The position numbers and the translations under genes are program-made. 64,000 bases of DNA from assembly GCF_019578655.1 (NCBI RefSeq), contig NC_063261.1, positions 4,534,446 through 4,598,445 on the forward strand. The letters run 5' to 3'. The notes beneath the pieces were generated by a model. That model saw only the letters and a list, made by a program, of their open reading frames with translations, ran no database searches and had not been told where the DNA came from. Source of the DNA: Ricinus communis (taxonomy: Eukaryota > Streptophyta > Magnoliopsida > Malpighiales > Euphorbiaceae). Below are positions 1 through 11,202 of the stretch, one piece after another (the stretch's first letter is position 1; each line of letters begins with the position of its first letter).

Positions 1-106
1 CAGTCATTTATGATAACACAAAAGAATTACTCTTTGGGTGCTATACGTTTTACATGAGTTGCATAACTTTGTGTAGTGTAATGCAGAGAGAAAAACAATA
101 ACTTAC

Positions 107-2927
107 TAGATCTTTTACTACAATGACTTCGTCAAGAAACATGATTGGCCTTCCAACTATAATTTCAACGAAGATTACTCCCAAGTCATACACATCTTTC
201 TTATCATCATCCGTTTCCCTGCATATATAATGATAAATATCATAAGAACTATAATAGAAAAAAAAATGCACAATAATCATAACACCTATAACCAACAGGA
301 GGGAGAGGTTTTTAGAAGGAGAATGCAAATTACAATGTGGGATTTGGTGAATGACCAGAATTTATTCGATACAATCTGAAGTTGAACCTAAAACTAGAAA
401 ATTGGCTGTAGCCTATTAAGAAGGAAGGGTGTTTGCATTAACTATGTCAAAGTAACAAGATTCAATATAAAATTGCAAGTTCTACTACTTACCTTGTCAG
501 AGTGCATTGCTTTGGTCCTGGAGAAGTAACTGGAGCACCCACCTGAAAGGGTCATGAAGAAAGTATAGGCTCAAATTACTATTCTGAGGGAAGAAAGCCC
601 AGACGATGTATACAATGAATGAATGTAAAAGGCAGCCTCTCAGCCTTACCATTCTTCTACTTTCAGCTAACAGTGGCAGGTTATAGCTACTAACTTTCAC
701 ATGAAGATCATGATCTAAGAGAACATCTGTTATCTTGAGATTATTAGAAAATACGCCAGGAACAACCCCTGTGTGTAGGAACTGAATACCCTTTGCAACC
801 CCAATTCCAGCTCCTATCCTTTGTTTCCAGTTCAGCTTTTTCCCTGGAGGTCCTGCCAGAGAAGGAGCCAATATATAGCTGGCATATATCTGATTGTTCA
901 TAGTTTAGAACCTTAATCACACAAGAGGTTGTCTAACACAGATGCTATAGAAGTTTACCTGAGATGTAGTCTCTTAGTGTCCCATTTGGAAGGAACTCAA
1001 AAATAAGAAATATTCTGCTAGTGCTTGAATCATCCAGGCAACAATCGAAGCAGTGTCCTAGTGCACTGACCAAATGACTATGCCTGAGTTTTGAGATTAA
1101 CTCAATGTGGCGCGTAATGTTTTGCTGTGAGTGCTTTTTCTTCACTGTCAAGCTCCTAATAGCAACAAGTGTTCCGTCCCTCAGCTTTCCCCTATAAATC
1201 TGACATCAGAGTTAGAAAATAAGATACCGATAAACGGATTAATGGTTGAGTTCCTGTCTCGTGTTGTAAAAGGATTCAATTCCTGGCGCCTCCTTAATTA
1301 AAAATTTCTGATATGCCAAATAAACAATAATTTCAATGTCAAAAACTCTTAATGGATACCTTATAATGATCCAGTAAATGTGAGTTATCAAAGTTTTGTG
1401 TAGCCTCCTTAAGCTCCTCCAAAGCAAAGGTACGATAAGGAGGAAGGTTAGCTCCCAGTTTCATTGTTTGTGATATATATCCTGAAAATGGAAGGCATCA
1501 AAATTGGAGCAAGACAGAAAATCTACTGTAATGAATTTAAAGAACCAAACTGAATTAAAAAGAAGAAAAATGAAGACCTTACTTGCATCTGAAAGCAGCT
1601 TTACTGTGTTTACTGATGACACATTCTCCATTATCAGCCTTGCTTGGGGTTTTTCCACAGTAAATTTACTGTACAGTCTCCCGATAACTAAGGAAACCAG
1701 ACCAACAATTATAATGGCTCCAATAATCCCTCCTATAGTGCCGGATGCAAGAACCGCTTTATCATGAGGTCTTTTGTTGTGCATCTCTTTATCGTGAGGC
1801 TTGACAGCTAGAGCTTCATTTTGGCAGAAATTAGAAGGATGCTGCTTCTGTTCTTGGTTGGACAAGCAATTGCTAGCAAAATGGACAACCATTGTCTTGG
1901 AGCTTGATTTAAGGCAAGTAGGCAAGTCTCCACTTAAAAGATTTGAGGATAAATCTACGTGGGCAAGATTAAAATTGCAGGACATGTTTTCGAAGAGCAT
2001 TCCTGTGAATTTGTTCTCTGAAATATCAATGTAGGTTAACGAAGGGAGAGAGAGTAATGATGGCAAAAAGGGTCCTACAAATCCATTCAAGGAAATGTCT
2101 AGCCTCTGAAGTTGATAATAGGAGATTAAATCAGAAGGTATGCCAAAGTGAAAGCTATTATTTCTTAGCACAAGACTCACCAAATTGCTATGCAAGCTTG
2201 GAAAGTGAGGTCCAAAATAGTTGTCTTGTAAATCAACAACTTGAAGGTTTGTCAAGTGGTGAATATCAGGTACTTCCCCAGACAAAAGATTATGTGATAC
2301 TGATAAAACGCGAAGATTTTCCATGGAAGTCATAGATTTTGGTAGAGACCCACCAAAGGAATTGTTCTTTAAGCTCAAAACAGCAAGAAGAGGAAGTGAA
2401 CTTAGGCAACTAGGAACATGGCCAGTGAAATTATTATGCTCTAAGATCAGTGTTTGAAGGTTCCTCAAAGATGAAAGTTGTTCTGGAATGGTGCCATATA
2501 GATGGTTGGAGCTTACATTAAGTATTTCAAGTGAATATAACTGACCAATGGTTGCAGGCAATGGACCCCATAAGCCAAGAGAAACCAGAGATAGTACCTT
2601 CAAGTTAGATAGAGCAGCAAGAGTGGTAAAGAAAGAGTCAATGGAGAAACTTTGAGGCAATGGAGGAAAGCCATTGTTTCCTGTAATGTGAAGCTGAGTA
2701 ATGTTATCTTCATAGCAAACCAGAGTTAGAGATGGAGTTGGTTCAATATTGCAGAAGTCTGCAGTGGTGTTAATGCTGCTAAGGGATAATGGGTAGTCCA
2801 GAAGTTGCTGGATTACCAAGATGGATTGAGATTGAGCGGATGGAAGCTGGCATGAATGATGAACAAGTGAAAGAAAACTCACCGAGAAAAGAAGAAGATG
2901 ACAGGGAAAGTGAACTGAGCTTGCCAT
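107..2927 (-). CDS. LRR receptor-like pseudokinase, At3g03770 type (3' end outside window)
   Basis: Six exons on the minus strand: 2927-1583, 1481-1360, 1199-959, 852-650, 542-493 and 218-107. All have GT..AG borders and join in one frame of about 691 codons with no stop. The start ATG at 2927 opens a hydrophobic signal peptide (residues 1 to about 30). LRRs follow to about residue 350, then a transmembrane helix near 392-415 (GTIGGIIGAIIIVGLVSLVI). Exon 2 begins the juxtamembrane and kinase region (RTFALEELKEATQNFD). The kinase looks catalytically dead: the VAIK lysine is Arg (LVAIRSL), the HRD loop reads PGVFSNNLKITD, and the DFG site reads SSYN. Known members are plasma-membrane receptors thought to signal without phosphotransfer; the ligand is unknown. 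The last exon or exons lie beyond position 1. Intact frame and splice sites argue for a functional host gene. Confidence 0.93.
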
Positions 2928-3976
2928 GGCTTGTTAAAAAGAGGTAGGTGACTAGTTTACAAAGGGTTATAATGATGAACTCTTTATCTCTTTCCTATTA
3001 TTTTATGTTTTTGTCCTGTTCTGTGATGAGAAGCCTTTTGGTTATCTTCTTTGCTCTCTTCTTTATGTTGGGTTGGGATGGTAGTGCAATGTTTGATTGT
3101 AATAAGTAGTTCAATCTTTGTAAGGATGAAGTCACTAAACCTGCCCAGATGAACTGACATGTATTTCTTTAAGTTACAAGTGACAACCAACCTTCTAAAA
3201 GCCCTTTTGTTTGTAGCATCAGTAATGGCCAATCTCAAAATATTATGCCACTTTAAGATTTAGGAATAAATCATATTCAGGGCCACACATTTTTTTTTTT
3301 TTTATCGAGTCTTTATATTCTTAATTCGTAATATTAAATTTTAATACTTTAATTTTATGAAATTTAAATCATTTTCTAAAAATAGATATGAATGTGTATT
3401 AGACGGCATATTGATAACTATTAAGTTTTCTACTAGAATTTTTATGATTTATTTTGTGAGATTGAGTCTCTATTTTTATTTTCATAACATTAAACCTTTA
3501 TACATTTATTTTAGTGACATTAACCTCTATAAACTATTATTTATCTTTTAAGTTATAAGAATGATAAAAATTTATTATAATTTAGATTTAGTTATATTTT
3601 ATATTTTAATAATAAACTTTTAATTTAATTGGATTGATACCACTTGATTTTAATTTATTTAATTAAGATTCTAATTTATTAATTTTAATTAGTTATATTA
3701 ACTAAGACATGATATTTTCATTAATAAAAATAAGAGATAAACTTATAGAAAAATTATAAAAGAAAGTTATAATTCTTAGCAATTAATACAATTTAAAGCA
3801 AATTATATATATTCTAGTAACAATTTATTAATTATAGAAATATTCAATTAAAATAGTACCCAAATCACATTTCCATTAATTAAATATATCCAATAATGGC
3901 TAAATAAAATATATATTAATTCATATATATGATTATGAAATTTAAATGTTCATTATAAAATAAATTTCTAGCTTTT
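2928..3976. other. Upstream region of the LRR pseudokinase gene and AT-rich spacer
   Basis: About 300 bp immediately 5' of the receptor start codon should hold its 5' UTR and promoter, but I see no convincing TATA box there. A T-tract at about 3290-3303 and increasingly AT-rich DNA follow. No coding capacity is recognisable. Confidence 0.5.
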
Positions 3977-4141
3977 TTGTATGTTGACCTAAGTGCAATT
4001 GATCTCTATTTTGATTTTAATAACCAAATTAATTATCACTAATACCATGATTGAGTGTCTATGTAACAGAGCATCAAAGGAACCAAACCTATCCCAAATA
4101 TTCTTTAGCCTTGAAGTAAATCTTGTAAAATTTACCTCAAA

Positions 4142-4500
4142 AGCGCGAGGGCGCTCCAAAGGAGCGGGAGCGCTTTTCATACAGTGAAAAATTTGCAAGA
4201 CGTTGAAAAGTCCACCTGACAGAAGTTCAATTATCTTATGACACTTGGCAGTCAAAGTGTCAAAGCTCCAAGAAGCGCGAGGGCGCCTCATTTTAGGTGA
4301 GACAAATTCTGGTAGATGATAGCGCAATGAGAAGCGCGTGGGCGCGGTCAAGGTAAGCGCAAGAGCAGTTTTCACAATTAATGCAATGTCAGTAACCGTT
4401 AAGATAGTAGCCATCTTATCGGTGCTACGTGGCTGGAGCCGTTGGAGTTCCAACGTCTCTTTTCAGAAAGCGCGAGCACGCTTGGGAAGCACGGGGGCGC
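4142..4500 (+). repeat. Array of GCGCGAGGGCGC-type words in copia U3
   Basis: Short GC-rich words stand out in AT-rich DNA: AGCGCGAGGGCGCT at 4142-4155, GGAGCGGGAGCGC near 4161, AAGCGCGAGGGCGCC at 4273-4287, a compound word at 4321-4349 and another at 4468-4500. The same array recurs diverged in the 3' LTR (about 5577-5975). The array ends about 85 bp before the TATA box. Confidence 0.75.
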
Positions 4501-4585
4501 TTTCCATGACTTTAGACAAAGTCATCAAATCTTACATTGAAGGAGTTTTAGCTTCATTATAACATCTCTAAGGGGTTGGTATAAG

Positions 4586-4595
4586 TATAAATATA
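4586..4595 (+). promoter_or_regulatory. LTR TATA box (TATAAATATA)
   Basis: A consensus plant TATA box directly downstream of the GC-rich word array in the 5' LTR; the 3' LTR has CATAAATACC at the same place (about 6029-6038). It should set the start of genomic RNA about 30 bp downstream. Confidence 0.65.
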
Positions 4596-5123
4596 GCTTC
4601 ATTATAACATCTCAAGAACCAAGTGTGTGAATTATATATACCAAAACTCTTACAAATTTATTTCTCAACTTCTTACACTCATTTTCTTTCTCTGTAAAGT
4701 GTATTAAGTTGAAATCTTTATTCAACTAAAACTCAAACAAGGTTGTTATGTGAGCCTATGTATTAAACACAAGGAATTGGTTGTTGAGTAACCATTAATA
4801 CTTAAAGGTTAAGGGACTTAGTGAGAGTTTGATACACTAAGGGAAGAGGTTTAGTGTGAGCCTTGAAAATACCAAGTTGTGGGTGAACTTGTAAAATTCA
4901 AAGTTGTAATCTAAGTGATTATAGTGAAATACTTAAGTGTGATCTTGAGGAGTAGACGTACGTAGGTTTGTTCTTGAACTGATAAACCCTTTGTATTGAC
5001 TTCTCTAACCCTTAATTTCCTCACCTTTTTCCTTAATTTCTTATGTTCTTACCTAAAATCTTTTACTTCCACAATTTGAGGTCACCAATTCAATCTCCCT
5101 CCTTAGTTCCAAGGGACAACAAG

Positions 5124-5135
5124 TGGTATCAAAGC
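5124..5135 (+). other. Primer-binding site, initiator-tRNA-Met type
   Basis: TGGTATCAAAGC lies two bases after the end of the 5' LTR. It differs by one base from the usual copia iMet site TGGTATCAGAGC. Confidence 0.85.
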
Positions 5136-5175
5136 AAAGTCACTCTTATCAAGCTTAATTGCAAGTGCAAAGATC

Positions 5176-5489
5176 ATGGCAACTAACGAAGGAGCCTAAT
5201 ACCTCAAGCCATTCTTCGACCGATCCGATTATGCTTTTCAGAAATTTTGTATAGAAATTTATTTGGATTATGTGATGAAGGAACGAAAAGCTCTCACCAA
5301 AATAAAGAATGAAAAAGAAAGAATTCTTCTTAGAGAAGAGTGGGTTAATGCTCACAAGAAGCATAACCATAAGAATAAGCAAGCAATAGCTATACTTGTG
5401 AGTTGTCTCTCTCGAGAAGAGTGTGCGAGAGTGCAACATTGACGATGGCTCATCAAATTTGGACTACCTTAGAGAATTACCATGATGAC
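5176..5489 (+). pseudogene. copia gag N-terminal fragment
   Basis: From ATG at 5176 the frame reads MATNEGA, a stop, then FFDRSDYAFQKFCIEIYLDY and, further on, LVSCLSREECARVQ. This is the start of a copia gag of the UBN2 type, where a 'LFDGTNYAFWK' box is followed by 'LCALSREEFNRV'. A frameshift comes after ARVQH and the frame resumes as a WTTLENYHDD-like segment. It then ends abruptly where LTR sequence begins. Only about 100 of the several hundred gag residues remain. Confidence 0.78.
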
Positions 5490-6560
5490 TGAGTATTTAT
5501 GTGATAGAGCATCAAAGGAACAAGCCTATCCCAAACATTAAAGCCTTGAAGCAAATCTTGTAAATTTACCTCAAAAGCGCGAGGACGCTCCAAAGGCACG
5601 GGGCGCTTTTCATACGGTGAAAAGTTTGCAAGATGTTGAAAATTTCACTTGACAGAAGTCTAATAATCTCATGACACTTGGCAGTCAAAGTGTCCAAACT
5701 CCAAGAAGCGCGACAGCGCCTCACTTTAGGTGTTGAGATAAATTCTGGTAGACGATAGCGCGATGAGAAGCGTGGGGGTACTTCTGAGCGCGGTCAAAGC
5801 AAGCGCGATGGTACTACTGTGGCGCGGGGGCGATTTTCACAATTAATGCGATGTCAGTAACAGTTGAGATAGCAGCCACCCTATTTGTGCCACGTGGCTG
5901 GAGCCATTGGAGTTCCAATGTCTCTTTTCAGAAAGCACGAGCGCGCTTGGGAAGCACAGGGGCACTTCCCATGACTTTAGGCAATTTTTACCAAGTTAAC
6001 AAATCTTGTATTGAAGGAGTTTTGACTTCATAAATACCTATTTTAAAGACTCAAAAACCAAGTGTGTGAATTAGATAATACCAAAACTCTTGCAAATTCA
6101 TTTTTCAATCTTTTACACTCATTTTCTTTCTTTATAAAGTTATTAAGTTGAAATCTTTGTTCAACTAAAAAATGGTTGTTGTATGAGCCTAGGTATTAAA
6201 AACACAAGAAATTGGTAATTAAGTAACCATTAATACTCAAAGATTAAGGGAGTTAGTGAGAGTTTAATACACTAAGAGAAAAGGTTTAGTGTGAGCCTTG
6301 AAAATACCAAGTTGTGGGTGAAATTGTAAAACCCAAGGTTGTAATCTAAGTGATTATAGTGAAATGCTCAAGTGTCATCTTAAGGAGTAGATGTAGGAAG
6401 GTTTATTCCTGAACTACTATAAACCCTTTGTGTTGACTTCTCTAACCCTTAATCTCCTCGCTTTTTTTTTTTTTAATTTCTTGTATTTTTACCTAAAATC
6501 TTTTACTTCTGCAATTTGAAATCACCAATTCAATCACCTTCTTAATTCTAAAGGATAACA
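5490..6560 (+). repeat. 3' LTR of the copia derivative, 5'-truncated
   Basis: Aligns with the 5' LTR from about 4052 onward and ends AAGGATAACA followed by TSD copy TTGTA (6561-6565). The first roughly 70 bp of the LTR, including TGTTG, are absent; the break sits at the TACCATGAT microhomology described in the findings. Confidence 0.85.
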
Positions 6561-6565
6561 TTGTA

Positions 6566-8479
6566 TGACTCAAAAGAATTTTTATTTTTTATTTTTAAAT
6601 GTACATAATTTAATTATATTTCTAAATTATAGAATTAAACTTTAAACTAGTTTTAAATAATTTTAGTACGTTAAATAAAAACTTTTAAAACAAAATAATC
6701 AAAGATTTAATCGGTTAAAATGTAAGACCTAAAGACTTGATATAGAAACTACAAGGACCAAAATAGGATCTTTGCACACTGAGTTGACGTTGTTTTTACT
6801 TTCCTCGAGTTACATAGAATTTAAATTTCGCGAATAGCATAAAGAATATCAACAAACAAAAAGTACAAGAATTTAATATAAAAAAGGAAAGAACTAAATA
6901 TCAAAAAAGAATACAACAGGCAAAATATGTGTTATTGCATAAAATTTATCAACATTATTTTCTTTTTGTCCAAGGAGCTACGGGCGATACTATGTCAACG
7001 TTTGACATTGAAGTTAATTTATTTTATTTCTTATATTCTAACATTCTTTTGGAAAAAATAAAAGAAATGAATGTTTTATTCCATTCTCAACAATAAATTT
7101 AAAAACACAATTTATAAGAAATTAGAAGAGGCAAGAATTTAACTCAAAACATTTATTTTATAAAAATAAATATTCTTAACAATTAAACTAAATCTATTAA
7201 TATTATTTTACCAGCATAAATAATCAATCATTTAGTATGTATATATTTGCACATAGGACCATATAGTGCATATGAATCTATATCATTTAAAGTTAACATT
7301 CTAAATATTATTTTTAATATCTTTACTAACTAACAAATTAGCCTTATGATTATATAATGATTTCTAATTCTAAAATATGGTACTATTAATTATATTTATA
7401 GTATTAGTCTATATAAAATCAGAAATTATAAATATTTTAAATAATCTGTATATTGTTATATTGATAAATTTTTTTAAAATTAATAAAAAATGTTTTAAAT
7501 ATTTAAGAGAAATATTTAATAATATCTAATTTATTATTATTTTTAAAATATTATAAATAATATAATTATTAAAATTTTATTAAACTTAATTTAATGAATC
7601 AGATTTATATTATTATCTATAATTAAAATAATTATAATAGTTGTACATATGAATAAACTACCTGTGTGTAAATTAACCCTGACTAAATATTAGAATCAGT
7701 AGGAATTGAATTACTGTTCGTCTCCTCCCCATATCGTGTTTTTGGTTGATTCCTTTGCCTATCATCATTAGGCATTGAAAATAAATAAGAAGAAAGTTAC
7801 AAAGTAGCAATAATCATTTGAAATTTAAAATATTGTTCAGTGCAATTCCCAAAGCAAAGGCAGAGTCTGCAACGATACATAACATAAAAACAAAAGCGCA
7901 CACATAAAAAGGACTTTTGTCACTTCACTGGAAAATGGCACACTAAACCATGTCGATTGCCAAAAAGGAAGAAAGACATGCAAGGCTTCGTTTGGATAAT
8001 CGTCTTTGAAATCCATAACTTTGTTAAAATTAATACATGGTAACAACATGAGGTTTTTGTAAATTTTTAGTTTTATAGTTTTATTTCGCTCTCTTATTCT
8101 ATATATACATTAATTTTTAAAATATTTATAAAATAATAAAGAATTAAAATAACTTTTTAGTATTAAAATGAGAAATTTCACAAAACTCTCTTTTTTATAT
8201 AAAATTTTAAATTTATTTTAAAATTTAATATGAATAAAAAATTCTATAAATTTTTCTTTAACCACATCATAAGTTTTAATAAATTCATAAATCTTTCATA
8301 AAACAATTTCAAAACAAACATTAGCTTAAAATTTTATAATTTTTTTAATAAGTTTGTAATTTTTAGACTTGAAATAAGACTCCCCGTGAAGTAATATCTA
8401 CGGCTTAAAAGTCCTTTTATTAAAGATCACATATATATTAAGTTTACCAAAAGTCAAAATAGTGTTGATGTTGGGGTGT
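6566..8479. other. AT-rich intergenic DNA, no gene seen
   Basis: Strongly AT-rich sequence with long A/T runs and no frame with recognisable motifs on either strand. ORFs here are short and low-complexity. No repeat pair with the rest of the window was noticed. Confidence 0.6.
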
Positions 8480-9840
8480 AATAAGTGAAGCAATAGGAAT
8501 GAGTGTATGAGGAGGTTAAAGTCGAGTTTCAACATGTTAAATCATAAAGACTGGCTTGAAAAAGAGAAGAGGTTGTGAAACTTGAAGCTTTATTACCCAG
8601 GGAAGTTCGACAGAAGGAGGAATTTTAGATTCAAAAGTCAAGAATTGTATGGCTTCAAGCCAGGAATCAAAAGACCGCATCCAAAGGAAGATAATTCATG
8701 GCTTGTATGATCAGTGAAGGGAATGACAAACCGAACCTCAAGACATTACTTAGATTATTATGGACTATTTCAGGAAAATCTACATCTTAGCAAACCCTCA
8801 GAATATAGATTTTTCATTTGGTTAATTAATGCAAAATTGTCAAGGCATATGAACTAGGGTTTCACTATGGAAGTCGCTCATGCTGAGATTTAGAAGGCAG
8901 CCTTTGCAATTAATCTAAAGAAAGCCCTAGATAGAGATAGTATAACAAGTCTCTTTTTCCAGTTCTATAGGTATGCTATCAGTGATGATGTTTTTCAGGT
9001 CGTTTCTAGCTTCTTTTGAATAGTAGAATATTGAAAAAGCTTCAATCAAAGTGAAAAATTTAATTCTAAAAGGTCTTTCCCTATAATATGAGTTAATTAC
9101 ACTATATTTTTTATAAGATCATATCTAAGGTTCTCTTTTCAAGACTACATAATATTATTCCGGATATTATTAGTGTTATAAAAGGTAGATTTCTTAAGAG
9201 GGAAACTATTTCAAACAATATTCTCATTGCCCATGAAGTCATGCATAACTTAAAAGATTAGAGTGGCGACTTTTATGGAGTGGCTGTCAAATTGGATTTG
9301 AGCAAATTTGTGATAGAGTGGAATGGAAATTTCTCCAGCATATATTTTCCAGGCTAGGCTTCTATTGAAAATGGATTAATTGGATAATGGAATATGTCAC
9401 CACTTCCTCTTACTCAGTTAAATGTAACAGGGAAAGACATGGCATCACCACACCCTCCAAAGGGTAAGGCATGGTGACCATATATCTCCATGTTTGTTCA
9501 TTATTATGTAGAGGCTCTCTCTCAACTCTTTTAATAAGTAGAAAAGCAACATACCATTATTAAAATTAAGATAGCCAAGCAAAGCCCGATGATCTCACAT
9601 CTTCTATTATGGACAACTCCTTATTTTTTGGCAAGGCTTCGGAAAAAAAGGCTTTAGAAAATTATAGCAGAGTCTAATGCTTCTATGATGTGAGTGGTTA
9701 GCAAGGACAAGTCTATAATTTTCTCCAGTAAGAACAAACCAGATGCCTCAGGTTTTATATAACCTAGATTTTGGGTATTACGAATATTAGGTGTTAGGAA
9801 TAGTATTTAGGACTCCCTGTAGTGGTTACTAAGTCTAAGG
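8480..9840 (+). pseudogene. LINE (L1-type) reverse transcriptase remnant
   Basis: Translations in shifting frames follow the plant LINE RT in order. EALLPREVRQKEEF with QKSRIVWLQARNQ (8590-8690) matches the 'EEtfWkQKSRvqWLqaGDqNT' box. MEVAHAEI, a stop and KAAFAINLKKALDRDS (8868-8945) match 'EEIkxAlFxmxpxKAPGpDG'. GRFLKRETISNNILIAHEVM (9185-9245) matches the RT signature 'GRxixDNILIAHEvmH'. Next come VKLDLSKF (first catalytic Asp kept) and a decayed 'SHLLFADDsllF' block near 9595-9635. Many stops and frameshifts are present; the endonuclease and the A-rich tail are not visible. Dead. Confidence 0.82.
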
Positions 9841-9923
9841 AACAAACTTTTATGAAAATGAAAGAAAAGGCTACAACATTGACAAGTTGGATGATCGCTA
9901 AAATCTTCACTTGGAAATCTATA

Positions 9924-11202
9924 GGATAACTACAATATAGGGTAATGAGTCAAGATTGATCCTACAAGAACAACTCAACTGATATTTACTAAAACTTATG
10001 TAACTAAAAGAATTGAATTGTAAAGATTGGATATTGAAATAGTAAAAGCAAGTAATAAAAAAGTTTAAACTTTCATAATTACAAAACACTAGAGATCCAT
10101 TTTAATGATAATCATCATGGAAGTCAAATCAAATGTAAATTCTTAAATACAATTATTCCTAAGATATTCTAATACTCTCTTAAGCTATTACCAATTCTCA
10201 AAGGTAACAAACATAATTAAACCCATTAAGTAACAATTTAAGTATCATAGTCTATTAGATATATTTATTTAGCTAAAATCATTATCTTTAATCTCCTAGA
10301 TCTAGATGTATATTTCTTCTTTCAGTCTATCATAAAAATTCTAGAATAAAAATACTATGGTGATTAATCACAATATTCATAAAAAGAACAAGAAGATTAA
10401 ATTAATAATTAAATAGAATTGTCATTGAAATCCAATCATGAACCCATTAAACTACATCCTTCACTCTAGTAGAGAGATTATTTACTTATACTAGATAAAC
10501 AATAAACACAATAAATAAAACATTCCCAGATAAGAGTTAAAATAAATACTATTTTGATCTTTAAAATTTGAGAAGCTCCCTTCAATCTCGTAGCCAAGTA
10601 TCAAATTTCCTATCAAAAGAGTGTTTTTCTCTCTAAAAATGAATTGCCCCCCAAAACTAGGACAAAATGGAGTATTTATAGTCTCTAGGTCAAGTTAGAT
10701 CTCAAAAACCTTTTTTACTCTCCTAGAACAGTAAAACCTATGAGTAAAAACCTATTTTTAAACACTCACAATGTCTTCAACCAGTCTTGGATCACTTAAG
10801 TGATGAACCAATTGAGGAACCAGTTAATAACAATGCCCAAATCATCTCCCAACTGGTGCTAGTTCAATGTATGGACACGAACCGGTTAATAACATAAGTT
10901 GACTCTTTGCTTCAAGGCTCAGTTGATGCTGGTTCATGAATTACACTGAACTGGTCGATGAACCGGTAAGCATAAAACTTCTTTCCTTGCTTTCATCCAA
11001 ATAGTCTGATGCTCTAATTCCTCCAGAATCGATCACCTTCCAAAAAGTTTTAAAATTACTCAATACTGCATCAATACTCCCGATATTAAATAAATAATAA
11101 CTAAGTACTTGGAGTACGGTTAAACTCTTATGAAATATAAGCATACTACTTAACAAACACACAATAAAACAATGATTATATGCTCATAAAATAGAGTTAT
11201 CA
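9924..11202 (-). repeat. LTR of the minus-strand Athila-like element
   Basis: On the minus strand the LTR would run from TGATAAC (11202) to GTTATCC (9924), near-perfect inverted termini, preceded by a polypurine stretch at about 11203-11217. It contains an array of GAACCGGTT-related words (10790-10975) and a TATA box. The left boundary is a best estimate; no TSD can be tested because the 5' end is missing. Confidence 0.55.
10671..10682 (-). promoter_or_regulatory. LTR TATA box (minus strand ACTATAAATACT)
   Basis: On the minus strand ACTATAAATACT lies about 110 bp downstream of the GAACCGGTT-word array (10790-10975), the same order as in the other LTRs of the window. Confidence 0.6.

Larger units (their letters stand above)
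3982..5121 (+). repeat. 5' LTR of the copia deletion derivative
   Basis: 1140 bp with inverted termini TGTTG..CAACA. It holds a GC-rich word array (4142-4500), a TATA box (4586-4595) and a pyrimidine-rich 3' part ending directly at the primer-binding site. The left neighbour is TSD copy TTGTA. Confidence 0.88.
3982..6560 (+). mobile_element. Ty1/copia element with internal deletion, bordered by TTGTA duplication
   Basis: Two related LTR copies flank only 0.37 kb of internal DNA (primer-binding site and the start of gag). TTGTA at 3977-3981 is repeated at 6561-6565, a perfect 5-bp TSD, so these are the true ends of one insertion. Protease, integrase, RT and RNase H are gone. The internal sequence passes directly from gag into the 3' LTR, whose first 60-70 bp are missing too. 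The two LTRs differ at many positions, so the insertion is not recent. Confidence 0.88.

Noticed and set aside
1504..2335. Plus-strand ORFs opposite the receptor gene
   Set aside because: They lie antisense to an intact coding exon and show no family motif.
4142..4500. CRISPR-like array
   Set aside because: The words are short, variable in spacing, occur in both orientations and lie in an LTR of a plant genome; no uniform repeat/spacer structure and no cas genes.
4338..4562. Short ORF over the GC-rich word array in the copia LTR (also 5851-6033)
   Set aside because: Openness comes from the GC-rich words; the two LTR copies do not conserve a protein and it lies across the promoter.
7837..8049. 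70-codon minus-strand ORF
   Set aside because: No motif, no promoter, and AT-rich surroundings; consistent with chance.
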